Positions 24,677 to 34,361 of a DNA stretch of 64,000 nt are shown here, in pieces. The stretch is from NCBI RefSeq assembly GCF_017939745.1, contig NZ_JAGKQQ010000001.1:7951299-8015298 (forward strand), given 5' to 3'. Below the pieces are notes generated by a model. That model saw nothing but the letters and a program-made list of their open reading frames with translations, had not been told where the DNA came from and did no database searches. The DNA comes from Gemmata palustris (lineage in GTDB: Bacteria; Planctomycetota; Planctomycetia; Gemmatales; Gemmataceae). Within the stretch, counting starts at the first letter, position 1, and each line of letters begins with the position of its first letter. A program made the translations under genes and the position numbers.

Positions 24677-25720
24677 ATGCCCCGCACGCCCGCGAGCCCC
24701 ACGAAGCAAAAGAAGAGCGCGAGCCCACCATTCACGTTCCCCGTGAAAGTGCGCCTGCGCCTCTGGTGCGACACCAAGCCCGCGCTGAAGCGCGAGCCCA
24801 CGGGGAGCGGGTTCCGGTACCGCGCCCCGGACGGCCGGGTGGTGCGGTGCGCCGTCACACTCGCGCGCATTCGGGCACTCGTGATCCCGCCCGCGTGGAC
24901 GAACGTGCTCATCTGCCCGGACGCGAACGGGCACCTCCAGGCGATCGGGTTCGACGCGCGCGGGCGGAAACAGTACCGCTACCACCCGGCGTTCCGCGCG
25001 AAGCGGGACGGAACGAAGTACGATCGCGTTCTGACGTTCGGGCTCGCTCTGTCGCGCGTCCGCACGCGCGTCGAACTGGATCTCCGGCGCCGCGGACTTT
25101 CGCGCGACAAGGTGCTCGCGGCGGTGGTCAAACTGCTCGACCGAACGCACCTGCGCATCGGGAACGCGGAGTACGTGAGGGCGAACCGGTCGTTCGGCCT
25201 CAGCACGCTACTTGACCGCCACGTCACATTTACTCGCGGTACGGTCCGCATCAAGTTCCGCGGTAAGAGCGGCGTGGAGCACGACCGGATCGTGTCCGAT
25301 GCGAAACTCGCGCGCCTCGTCCGGCAGTGCCGCGACCTCCCCGGCCAGGACCTGTTCCAGTACCGCGCCGGCGCCGGTTCCCGGCCCATCGGCTCGGCGG
25401 ACGTGAACGCTTACATCCAGAAGGCCGCGGGCGCGGAATTCACCGCGAAGGACTTCCGCACCTGGGCCGGCACGGTGAAGGCCGCGACCAAGCTGGCCGC
25501 ACTGCCGAAGCCGGAGACGAAAACCGAAGCGGAGCGGGCGGTGTGTGGCGTGGTGCGCGAGGTGGCCGCCGAGTTGGGGAACACGCCCGCGGTGTGCCGT
25601 AAGAGCTACATCCACCCATCGATACTGGAAGCCTTTACTCGAGGGGGCTTCGCCAAAACGCGCGCCCGCGGGCAACTCTCCGCTGATGAAGCGCGCGTGA
25701 TTCGGCTCCTCGGTGGGTGA
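24677..25720 (+). CDS. DNA topoisomerase IB
   Basis: 347 residues, the size of bacterial/poxvirus-type topoisomerase IB. It nicks one strand via a 3'-phosphotyrosine and relaxes supercoils. Visible motifs: GFRYRAPDGRVV, RALVIPPAWTNVLICPD, GFDARGRKQYRYHPAFR, LLDRTHLRIGNAEYVRANRS, FGLSTL, the catalytic lysine region RIKFRGKSGVEHDR, KDFRTWAGT (active-site Arg261) and the catalytic tyrosine in RKSYIHPSIL (Tyr311). All expected catalytic residues appear present. The start ATG at 24677 gives the usual N-terminus, and the leading ~18 residues are basic and disordered. It faces away from the cytochrome gene across 115 bases and converges with a small zinc-finger gene after 4 bases. Confidence 0.95.
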   Translation: MPRTPASPTKQKKSASPPFTFPVKVRLRLWCDTKPALKREPTGSGFRYRAPDGRVVRCAVTLARIRALVIPPAWTNVLICPDANGHLQAIGFDARGRKQYRYHPAFRAKRDGTKYDRVLTFGLALSRVRTRVELDLRRRGLSRDKVLAAVVKLLDRTHLRIGNAEYVRANRSFGLSTLLDRHVTFTRGTVRIKFRGKSGVEHDRIVSDAKLARLVRQCRDLPGQDLFQYRAGAGSRPIGSADVNAYIQKAAGAEFTAKDFRTWAGTVKAATKLAALPKPETKTEAERAVCGVVREVAAELGNTPAVCRKSYIHPSILEAFTRGGFAKTRARGQLSADEARVIRLLGG

Positions 25721-25724
25721 GTGC

Positions 25725-26003
25725 TTAGCCGCCGAAGAAGATGCGCCAGAGGTTGCGAATCAGCCCCCGCGGGCTGTCGTCGCGCGGCGGATCGGCCGGG
25801 TCCACGGTACCCGCACCACTACATGTGAAACACACCTGCGCCGGGCGCTCCCCTTCAACCGTGACCGCGCGCGTGCCCGAACAGGTGGGGCAAACGAACG
25901 GCATCCACCCGCGCGGACCGGGTTCGTACTCGTAGGCGGCCGTCCCGAAACAGAGCTTACAATCTGGGTTCCCGCGGCACGCGCAGCGGACGCGCTTGGG
26001 CAT
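25725..26003 (-). CDS. DnaJ-type zinc-finger small protein (92 aa)
   Basis: 92 residues from the ATG at 26003, preceded by GGGGG. It has four CxxC-type pairs: RCACRG, CKLCFGTAAYEYE, CPTCSGTRAV and CFTCSGAGTV. The CxxCxGxG pattern is that of the DnaJ cysteine-rich domain, which binds two zinc ions. There is no J-domain. The C-terminus (GLIRNLWRIFFGG) is hydrophobic and might associate with a membrane. It may be an adaptor or chaperone-like protein, but function is not shown. It converges with the topoisomerase IB gene with a 4-base gap, so the two 3' ends probably overlap on transcripts. Confidence 0.75.
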   Translation of the reverse strand: MPKRVRCACRGNPDCKLCFGTAAYEYEPGPRGWMPFVCPTCSGTRAVTVEGERPAQVCFTCSGAGTVDPADPPRDDSPRGLIRNLWRIFFGG

Positions 26004-26093
26004 GAACTCACCCCCCAGTGATTGAGGGGTCATCCTACCGGAAAGTGCGGCACCCGAAGTGGCAACGAAGGCGCTGCGAGATGCTTGTAAATA

Positions 26094-28169
26094 TCACTTC
26101 TGCTTCGGCATCACGTCCACGGTGTGCGTTGTCGGCGCGACCTTGCCCCACGGACACGCCGGAAAGCTGAGCGTCACCTTTGCGGCGCCCACGCCAACCT
26201 TCATGCCGTCCGGCACCGCGACCTTCGCAAAGAACTGGTCCCCGCAGCACCGATCGGTGAGGTTCACGACGACCTTCGCGGGCACCGCACCGGCCTTCAG
26301 CGGGGTGAACTCGAACTCCGCAGTCGGTCCGAGGCCCTCGGCGAGTTTCTCACCGACGAACGAGACGAAGCTGCCCGACCCGATGCCCGGTGTACCGACC
26401 TGGGCACGGAACTCGATCGCTTGGTTCGCGTCCAGGGGGGAGGGCATCGAGAGCGACGGACGCACCGTCACCTCTGTGCCCCCGAAGTGGAGTACCTGGG
26501 CGTCCTTTGTCTCGGCCAGGCGCAAATTCGTCAGCCCGGCGATTTGGTCCGGTCCGCCGCGCGCCTGCACACCGAGCTTCGCGTAAGTGCCCCCGCTCTC
26601 CAGATTCATGATGCTAATGATCTTGATCGTGTGACTCGTCCCGTCCGGTTCGGTCAGGTCGATCCCGGTGTACACGATCCCGCGCACTTTTCCGTCGCGC
26701 CCTTTCTGCACCGCGTTCGGGTTGTCGAACTTCTCGCCGTCGTCGGTCAGGTCGCCGTTCCCGTTCCGGTCCACGTAAAGGGCGGTCCCGTCCAATACGA
26801 CCCAGACGCGGAACTTCACTTCGGAACCAAAGGCCAATAGCAGGTACTTCGGCTCGCCGACGAATTTTGGCTCCTTCTTGATTGCCCGCTCCACCTTGTT
26901 GAGCGCAGCGGGGACGGGCGGTGCGGCCCCTTCGTCTTTAAGTGCCCGGAACTTCCGAGTTGCCCAGGGGCTGTCGGTCCCATCGCCCTTTGCGTCCCAG
27001 TTCTTCACCTCGAACCCGGTGCGGTCTTCGGACCAGGTGAGCTTGTACTTCCGCGCCGCCTCTTCGGGGTTCATGCGCATCGGTTCTTCGCCGTTCCATC
27101 TCTCGGTCACGTTGTAGACCAGTTCGCCATTTTTCAACTCGTACCGCCCGCGGAGCGTAACGCTCGAGTCTACGCCCGGGCTGCGCAGGTGGACCTGCCA
27201 GACGAGGTTTTTCCCGTCCACGAACCGAAGGGTTTCGGTCCGGGTGGTCCCGTCCGGCACGGTGATTGTTGCGCGCCACGCGCCTGCGAGGGACTTGTCC
27301 GGGGGGCCGGCGGTCGGGTCCGGAGCGAGCGCCCGGGACGGGAGTTGGGGGGGAGCGACCGGTGTCGGTTCGGATTTCCTCGCGGCGAACAATCCGGCCG
27401 CCACAACACCCAGGCACACGATCACAACGGTACGAACAAGAGGGGGCATCACGGGAACCACTCCGGTAGAAAGTGAAATAATGGTTGGTGGGGGCGGGAC
27501 CGCACCGGTCGCGACGGCGGTCGTTGTGGCGCTCCAGCCCGGCGCAGCGGGCGCGGGCGATTCGAGCAACACGGCCAGCAGCCCGGCCGCGAGCGGGAAC
27601 CCGCGCCGGCCGAGCCCGGCGCGCAACTTCTCGCGCCCGCGCTCCAACCGCCCGCGGAGCGTTGCCAGGGGCCAACCGAGCCGTACCGCGGCTTCGTCGC
27701 GGGTCAGCCCTTCGAGGTAGCACAACACGAGTGGCGCTCGGAGGGATTCGGGGAGGGCCGCGAGCACCTCGTCGATCACCCGGCGCGCGTCCGCCCAACT
27801 CGGGTCGGGCGGTACGGCGGACGGTACCACTTCGGGCAGCGGGCGGACCGGCCGGCGCCGGGCGCGTGCTTTGCGGGCCACGCGCACCGCGACCCCGTGC
27901 AACCACGCGCCCAGCGCGGCGGGCCGGCGCACCCGTTCCGCGTTGCGGGCCAGGAGCAGGAACACCGCCTGGGCCGCGTCCTCGGAGTCCTGGGCGTGGC
28001 CGAGTAACCGCCGGCACGCTCCCAAAACGGTGGGGGTGTGCCGGTCCACCAGTGCGGCGAACGCGCCCTCGTCGCGGGTCGCGATGAACCGCGCGAGCAA
28101 CTCGGTATCGGCCGATTTGACCGGAGCCGTTCGCCCGGCCAGTTGTCGCACGAACGCGCTGAGCGACAT
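26094..28169 (-). CDS. ECF sigma factor fused to a membrane span and exported C-terminal domains
   Basis: 691 residues from the ATG at 28169. The first ~190 residues are an ECF sigma factor. Sigma region 2 starts SADTELLARFIATRDEGAF and continues with GHAQDSEDAAQAVFLLLARN and AALGAWLHGVAVRVARKARA. Region 4 is LPESLRAPLVLCYLEGLTRD then EAAVRLGWPLATLRGRLERG. After a proline-rich linker comes one membrane span (RTVVIVCLGVVAAGLFAA, ~248-265). Beyond it are ~420 residues that should be outside the cytoplasm: a lipocalin-like, TIGR03067-like beta domain (SLAGAWRATITVPDGTTRTE) and a second domain with DRNGNGDLTDDGEKF and GTYAKLGVQARGGPDQI. This layout places a sensor-like domain on the sigma factor itself. 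No separate anti-sigma gene is adjacent. An in-frame GTG at 28172 is the only alternative start. Confidence 0.88.
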   Translation of the reverse strand: MSLSAFVRQLAGRTAPVKSADTELLARFIATRDEGAFAALVDRHTPTVLGACRRLLGHAQDSEDAAQAVFLLLARNAERVRRPAALGAWLHGVAVRVARKARARRRPVRPLPEVVPSAVPPDPSWADARRVIDEVLAALPESLRAPLVLCYLEGLTRDEAAVRLGWPLATLRGRLERGREKLRAGLGRRGFPLAAGLLAVLLESPAPAAPGWSATTTAVATGAVPPPPTIISLSTGVVPVMPPLVRTVVIVCLGVVAAGLFAARKSEPTPVAPPQLPSRALAPDPTAGPPDKSLAGAWRATITVPDGTTRTETLRFVDGKNLVWQVHLRSPGVDSSVTLRGRYELKNGELVYNVTERWNGEEPMRMNPEEAARKYKLTWSEDRTGFEVKNWDAKGDGTDSPWATRKFRALKDEGAAPPVPAALNKVERAIKKEPKFVGEPKYLLLAFGSEVKFRVWVVLDGTALYVDRNGNGDLTDDGEKFDNPNAVQKGRDGKVRGIVYTGIDLTEPDGTSHTIKIISIMNLESGGTYAKLGVQARGGPDQIAGLTNLRLAETKDAQVLHFGGTEVTVRPSLSMPSPLDANQAIEFRAQVGTPGIGSGSFVSFVGEKLAEGLGPTAEFEFTPLKAGAVPAKVVVNLTDRCCGDQFFAKVAVPDGMKVGVGAAKVTLSFPACPWGKVAPTTHTVDVMPKQK

Positions 28170-28394
28170 CACTTTCTCCCGAAGCCCCGTCCGAACCCAT
28201 TAGTGCCCACAACACCGTTCCGCGACACGCCGATTCGGGAGAATCTTGCGGGTGCCGGACGAAACGGTACCGGGTTGTTCAATCGCGCGGGGCGCCGATC
28301 GGACGGTCGTGGGATGAGTTAAGAAATCGCAGAAGGGGCGCGCCGGAATGTGTTGCCGAAATGGGTGCGTTGAGAGATGCGGTGCGTGTCAAAG

Positions 28395-28428
28395 AATGGG
28401 GCGCGCCGCACGTGCGGCGCGCCCCATT
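28395..28428. terminator. 34-bp perfect palindrome (terminator of zwf)
   Basis: Two perfect 17-base arms (28395-28411 and 28412-28428, AATGGGGCGCGCCGCAC and complement) ending 4 bases before the zwf stop on the minus strand. The minus strand continues CTTTGACA, so it can act as the zwf terminator. Confidence 0.75.
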
Positions 28429-28432
28429 GTTA

Positions 28433-29875
<1,443 letters not shown>

Positions 29876-30055
29876 GTGCGGCCCGTTTGCGTTGGGGTGC
29901 GTGAAGGGTGCGCGCCCCCCAGCATAGAGGGCGCGGGGATATGCTACACGCTCGCGGGGCGTTTGGTGCTTTGTGTTTTTGCGTTTCGTGGTTCGTCTCG
30001 GTCCCGGCGCGTTCTGGATGTGACGCCGGGGGCCGGGGCGAAACGCGAAACGGGC

Positions 30056-30364
30056 TCAATTCGGACTGAAGTCGAACTTGGACGCGCTCTCGCGCCCGAG
30101 CGGGTCGTTCACGAACTTGCGGAAGCAGTTGGGGCACAGGTCGAACCGCATTTTCTTGCACGTCGGGAGCAGTTGCGGCGGTTCTTCGCCCTCTTCCAGA
30201 TCGTTCAGTAGTCGGGCCATCTCTTCGACGTGGTCCGCTTCCAGGTCTTCTTCGGTCAGTTCGGCCGGGTCGGTGGCCGCGAACGCTTCCATTTTCAGTA
30301 CGTACCGTTCGGCCCCATCCTGGGTCATGTCCTTGCCGCAAACGTCGCAAGAGAAGTGCATCAT
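30056..30364 (-). CDS. Small zinc-ribbon-like hypothetical protein
   Basis: 102 residues from an ATG at 30364 (MMHFSCDVCGKDMTQDG). Two CxxC pairs, one at the N-terminus (CDVCGKDM) and one near the C-terminus (LCPNCFRKF), could bind a zinc ion. The middle is strongly acidic (ELTEEDLEADHVEEMARLLN). I recall similar short planctomycete proteins beginning HxxCDVCGKDL, without function. A start at 30382 adds six residues. It lies 180 bases upstream of zwf on the same strand, and the intervening bases hold no gene. Transcriptional linkage to zwf is possible but not shown. Confidence 0.7.
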   Translation of the reverse strand: MMHFSCDVCGKDMTQDGAERYVLKMEAFAATDPAELTEEDLEADHVEEMARLLNDLEEGEEPPQLLPTCKKMRFDLCPNCFRKFVNDPLGRESASKFDFSPN

Positions 30365-31363
30365 GACCTTCGGGTCCTCCAAGCGTCACAGATCCGCCAC
30401 ATTCGACCGGAGAGGCGGTTGAACGGGCGGTGGCGGTTGAGCGAGTCCGAGATGGGTGAACCGCCGAATAAGCTCTTATACTCCACAACTCGCAGTTTCT
30501 CGGGGCGCTGTCAATTGGAAATGTGCGCACAATCCGGTCAAATCCCGCCCGCGCGTTTCCGGCCAGAATGTGGCCACCCCGGTCAGTTTTTTCCGGACCG
30601 AACGGGTACTGTGTGATTCCAGCTTCCCGCACTGCGGCAATTGGTTGCGCGGTCGCGCCGACTCGCTCGCCGCAAAAGTCGATGATCGCCTGAAATTTGC
30701 TGCACATTTGCGAATCAAGGCCGATTTGCACATCGGGATTGGCACGCGGGGTGCATCAACTCGTTCCGTCTTCAACTAATAATCGGTGGCGAACAGAAAA
30801 ACCGGTTATCGGGCTGGAGGCTTCGCATCCCCGAATAACTTCCCCCGGCGGCTCGGGAACGCCCCCGAACCGGACCCGCCCCCGCTCTCTTCAAGCACGA
30901 CACGTTCCCACGGCCGGCGGCTCCTCGAGCCCGCCGGCTCGTATCTTTTTTGGCCCCTGGTTCCCGCTCTTGCCCCTTCGTTACGCACGAAATCCCGGGC
31001 GTTTGCCGGTGCGCAGCCGTGCTTGCGCGCCGGAGCCGGGGCCGCGGTGTGGGGGCTCGTGACGGCCGGCGGTATAACCGGTCCCCTCGCCACGGCCGGT
31101 ACACGCGCCTCTACCCGTCGCCCGTGCGCGGCGAATTGCTCGCGCGGCGCCGGGGCGCGTCATTCGGCACGAACACGCGCTCCGATACACGACGCAGACG
31201 AGCTGTTGAGGGGATTCAGCCGTTCGGAATGCGCTCGTCGTTGCGAACGGGGGGACGGATTAACGGTCGGTCGGTACGCAGCAGCGCCGAACGGGGGCGC
31301 GCTGCGGCACCCGCGCCGCGGAGACGGCCCGGGAACTGGACTGAACCGCAGGAGGCGTTTCAC
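30365..31363. other. ~1-kb region without a recognised gene, upstream of the YTV gene
   Basis: No coherent coding frame was seen. It includes an AT-richer tract around 30460-30790 and a GC-rich tract from 30840. A hairpin at 30913-30938 (GCCGGCGG...CCGCCGGC) is followed a few bases later by TCTTTTTT, so it resembles a terminator or attenuator on the plus strand. A long leader for the YTV gene or an undetected RNA gene is possible. Confidence 0.45.
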
Positions 31364-33175
31364 ATGTTGATTCGTAAGGGCGCTCCGTGGCTCGCGGCTA
31401 TCGCCGTGCTGGGCGTCGGCTCGGTGGCACTCGCCGGGCACTTCGGGACCACCAAGTATTCGGCCGGCAACTGTTCGCCGTGCGACGCGCAGACCAACTT
31501 CGCGGCGGGGCAGGGGGCGTGCGGGCAACAAGTCGTTTACGATAGCGTCGTCGAGAAGCGGTACCACACCTGCTACCAGACGACGAGCGAGACGGTGCTG
31601 AAGCCCGTCACCAAGACGTCGTACTCGTGCGAACAGCGCACGTGCTACAAGACGGTGAACGAGACCGCGTACAAGCAGGTCCAGGAAACGGTGTGCAAGC
31701 CGGTGTGCGAAACGGTGCTGAAGGAGTGCCGCACCACGGTCTGCAAGCAGGTGTGCGAGACCGTGTACCGGGACGTGCCGGTGACGGTGTGCAAGACCGT
31801 CTGCGACCCGCACACGCGGAAGGAGTGCTTCTTCGTGTGCAAGCCGGTGTGCGAGACGCACTACAAGGACACCCCGCGCACGGTGTGCAAGCCGGTGTGC
31901 GAGACCGTCATCAAGGACGTGTGCAAGACGGTGTGCGTCCCGGTGACCGAGACGTGCTACAAGAACGTCCAGCGCACGGTCTGCAACGACGTGTGCGAAA
32001 CGGTCCTGAAGGACGTGTGCAAGACGGTGTGCGAGCCGTGCACCACCACCAAGTGCGTGACCAAGTCCGTGCCCGAAACCGTCTGCGAGACGGTGTGCGT
32101 GCCCGGTAAGCTCACCTGGGAGTGCGTCCCGGTCTACAAGTGCGAGTTCGACCCCTGCACCTGCACCACGGTGCAGAAGCAGGTCGGCACCCGCAAGAAG
32201 CTGGTCCGCCAGCCGGCCCACACCGAGCAGCGCCAGGTGACCCGCAACCGCACCGTGACCGAGCAGGTCCAGGTGACCAACTACGTGAAGCGCACCGTGA
32301 CCGAGAAGGTCCCGGTCCAGGTGACCCGCAAGGTGCAGACCGTGGTAACCGAGAAGGTGCCCGTCACCGTCACCCGCAACGTGCAGAAGACCGTGGTGGA
32401 GAAGGTGCCGACGCAGGTCGTCCGCAACGTGCCGGTGACCGAGATCGTCCGCGAGCCGATCGCGGTGCGCCGGAACGCTCAGGGGGCCTATGTGGACGCC
32501 TCCGCCCTCGGCGGCGACGCCGCGGCCCAGGCCGCGAAGGGGGCCAAGATCGTCGGCGGCGGGCCGGGCGCTCTGGCCAACCCGAACGCCCCGACCTACG
32601 ACGCCGACGGCGCGGGCCGGGTGTTCGTGGAGGGGCTCCGCGTGTCCCGCGACGTGACCTACAACGTGACCCGCAACGTGCAGGTCACGGAGATGCGCCG
32701 GGTGGCCGAGAAGGTCGTCCGCAACGTGCCGGAAGAAGTGGTCACGAAGGTGCCCGTGAAGGTGACCACGATGAAGCAGGAAGTCGTCACCAAGTGCGTG
32801 CCCTACACCGTCACGAAGCAGGTGCCGTACACGGTGAGCGTGCGGGTCCCGCACACCACCACCGAGATGGTGCCGACGACGGTCACCAAGCGCGTCCCGG
32901 TCCAGGTCGCGACCGACGTGATCGTGAAGAAGGCCCGCTACGTCCCGTGCAACAGCGGGTGCGGCACGCCGAGCAACGGGTGCAGTGCGGGTAACCCGTG
33001 CAGCACCGGCAACTGCTCGCCGATCTGCTCGAGCGGTCTGGGTGGCGGGCTGCGGAGCCTGCTGAACGACCCGTGCCGCCCGAAGCCGGTCCGCGACTTC
33101 TTCAGCGGCCTGTGTGCGAACCGCCTCGCCTGCGACCCGTGCCCGCCGGCCCACTGCGGCGACCCCTGCAAGTAA
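31364..33175 (+). CDS. YTV-type cysteine-rich cell wall/surface protein
   Basis: 603 residues from the ATG at 31364 with a textbook AGGAGG. Signal peptide (APWLAAIAVLGVGSVALA). Residues ~45-265 are a cysteine-rich tandem repeat in which units of about 8-16 residues recur, such as ETVCKPVCETVLKECRTTV and ETVYRDVPVTVCKTVC, with cysteines at regular CxxVC spacing. Residues ~270-370 and ~425-530 are cysteine-poor repeats rich in Val, Thr, Lys and Arg (VTEKVPVQVTRKVQTVV, VTKQVPYTVSVRVPHTTTE), with YTV and VPV triplets. A Gly/Ala spacer (~385-420) separates them, and the C-terminus is again Cys-rich (NSGCGTPSNGCSAGNPC). This matches the planctomycete YTV-domain proteins described as wall components. 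Disulfide cross-linking is inference. A hairpin terminator follows. Confidence 0.9.
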   Translation: MLIRKGAPWLAAIAVLGVGSVALAGHFGTTKYSAGNCSPCDAQTNFAAGQGACGQQVVYDSVVEKRYHTCYQTTSETVLKPVTKTSYSCEQRTCYKTVNETAYKQVQETVCKPVCETVLKECRTTVCKQVCETVYRDVPVTVCKTVCDPHTRKECFFVCKPVCETHYKDTPRTVCKPVCETVIKDVCKTVCVPVTETCYKNVQRTVCNDVCETVLKDVCKTVCEPCTTTKCVTKSVPETVCETVCVPGKLTWECVPVYKCEFDPCTCTTVQKQVGTRKKLVRQPAHTEQRQVTRNRTVTEQVQVTNYVKRTVTEKVPVQVTRKVQTVVTEKVPVTVTRNVQKTVVEKVPTQVVRNVPVTEIVREPIAVRRNAQGAYVDASALGGDAAAQAAKGAKIVGGGPGALANPNAPTYDADGAGRVFVEGLRVSRDVTYNVTRNVQVTEMRRVAEKVVRNVPEEVVTKVPVKVTTMKQEVVTKCVPYTVTKQVPYTVSVRVPHTTTEMVPTTVTKRVPVQVATDVIVKKARYVPCNSGCGTPSNGCSAGNPCSTGNCSPICSSGLGGGLRSLLNDPCRPKPVRDFFSGLCANRLACDPCPPAHCGDPCK

Positions 33176-33199
33176 CGTGACCGCGGCCTAACACGCCCG

Positions 33200-33228
33200 A
33201 AAGCCCCGGGCCAAGTCCGGGGCTTTTG
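33200..33228 (+). terminator. Rho-independent terminator of the YTV gene
   Basis: Perfect 10-bp stem (33200-33209 with 33217-33226, AAAGCCCCGG and complement), a 7-base loop and a TTTT run, 25 bases after the stop. Confidence 0.9.
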
Positions 33229-33269
33229 TCGTTGATGAGGGGCACACGGAAGCGCATCCGGGCGTGGTA

Positions 33270-33434
33270 CACAGGGCTTCCGCCCTGTGCTACGTAAGCC
33301 GGCCCCTCCGGGGCGAAGACCGAAAACCATCCACCGCGCTCCATCGCCCTCCTCATTCTTGGTGCGACGACGAACGTCAATGCGTTTCCGCCCCGGAGGG
33401 GCCGGCGTTTGTAGCACAGGGCGGAAGCCCTGTG
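33270..33434. repeat. 46-bp inverted interspersed repeat pair
   Basis: Arms 33270-33315 and 33389-33434 match in inverse orientation except for a 5-base variable spot. Each arm itself folds as two small hairpins (ACAGGGCTTCCGCCCTGT and CCCCTCCGGGG). The 73 bases between are unique. No coding frame. It fits a palindromic element inserted twice, or a non-autonomous element with long terminal arms. Confidence 0.85.
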
Positions 33435-33637
33435 CATCCGTCCGGTGCGCTCCCGCTTGAAAATAGGATTTTGACTTTATGTATACTGTGGTCGCGTGTA
33501 TAATTGAATTTGGAGTCGGTGACCGATTCACGAGCACGGTTCGGACGTGTTCGGCGTGTCAAAATCCTGTGCCGCGCCAGGCGCGACCGCGCGCGATTTC
33601 ACCCACGATGTTAAACGTCTAACAAAATTAGGGACGA

Positions 33638-34135
33638 ATGATGACTGAGGGCACGCCAAAGCCGAAGGCCAATCGCGCGTCTCGTACAAGTCAGGCGCGC
33701 AAGACCGCAAAGGCAGGCGCGGAGGCCGAGTCGGTGAAGCTCCTTTCGGGCGGCAACCCGCAGATCGCGAAGGCGGACGGCGACGCCCCGGTGCAGGCGT
33801 ACATCGCCGCGATGCCGGGTTGGAAGAGCGACGTCGGGCGCTGGCTCGATGCGCTCATCGTGCGGACCGTGCCCGACGTGCGCAAGGCCGTGCGGTGGAA
33901 CTCGCCCTTCTACGGTGTCGAGGGCCGGGGTTGGTTCGTCAGTACCCATTGCCTGACGAAGTACGTCCGGGTGACCTTCTTCGCCGGTATGTCGCTGCGA
34001 CCCGTTCCCGCGGGTGGCACGCCGAAGAGCAAGGAGGCGCGCTGGATCGACATCTACGAAGGCGACGAACTCGACGAGCCTCAGATGACGGCGTGGGTGA
34101 AGCAGGCCGCTGCGTTGCCCGGCTGGGTTCCTTAA
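33638..34135 (+). CDS. DUF1801 domain-containing protein
   Basis: 165 residues; an ATG at 33641 is an equally good start. The first ~45 residues are basic and alanine-rich (KANRASRTSQARKTAKAGAE), a disordered tail that may bind nucleic acid. From ~50 the DUF1801/YdhG fold is visible: VQAYIAAMPGWKSDVGRWLD, IVRTVPDVRKAVRWNSPFYG (conserved W.SP.F.), KYVRVTFFAGMSL and ARWIDIYEGDELDEPQMTAW. Family function is poorly defined, though structures show a winged or YdhG-like fold. An AT-rich upstream stretch at 33470-33640 includes a possible promoter. Confidence 0.85.
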   Translation: MMTEGTPKPKANRASRTSQARKTAKAGAEAESVKLLSGGNPQIAKADGDAPVQAYIAAMPGWKSDVGRWLDALIVRTVPDVRKAVRWNSPFYGVEGRGWFVSTHCLTKYVRVTFFAGMSLRPVPAGGTPKSKEARWIDIYEGDELDEPQMTAWVKQAAALPGWVP

Positions 34136-34361
34136 CCATCAAGCGGGCTCTGCCGGCAAACGATTACGCAAAAATGCCGGAAATATCAGCGATTCCTACG
34201 TCGCGCCCGGCTCCGCGGCTTCCCACAGGCTGAAATGTTAGCAAATGTTAGTCGTGTGGCGGGACGAGTGAGATTCGGGCCGTGAAGTGAGTGGCTTTGT
34301 CGTTGTGTTAGACCGCGGCCCGCTGATAGTCTGACTGGTGGAAACCCCGTGAGGTACCCAC

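Noticed and set aside
31160-33154. 664-codon minus-strand frame opposite the YTV gene
   Set aside because: The His/Leu/Asp-rich repeats are the reverse complement of the YTV repeats. The YTV strand has signal peptide, ribosome-binding site and terminator.
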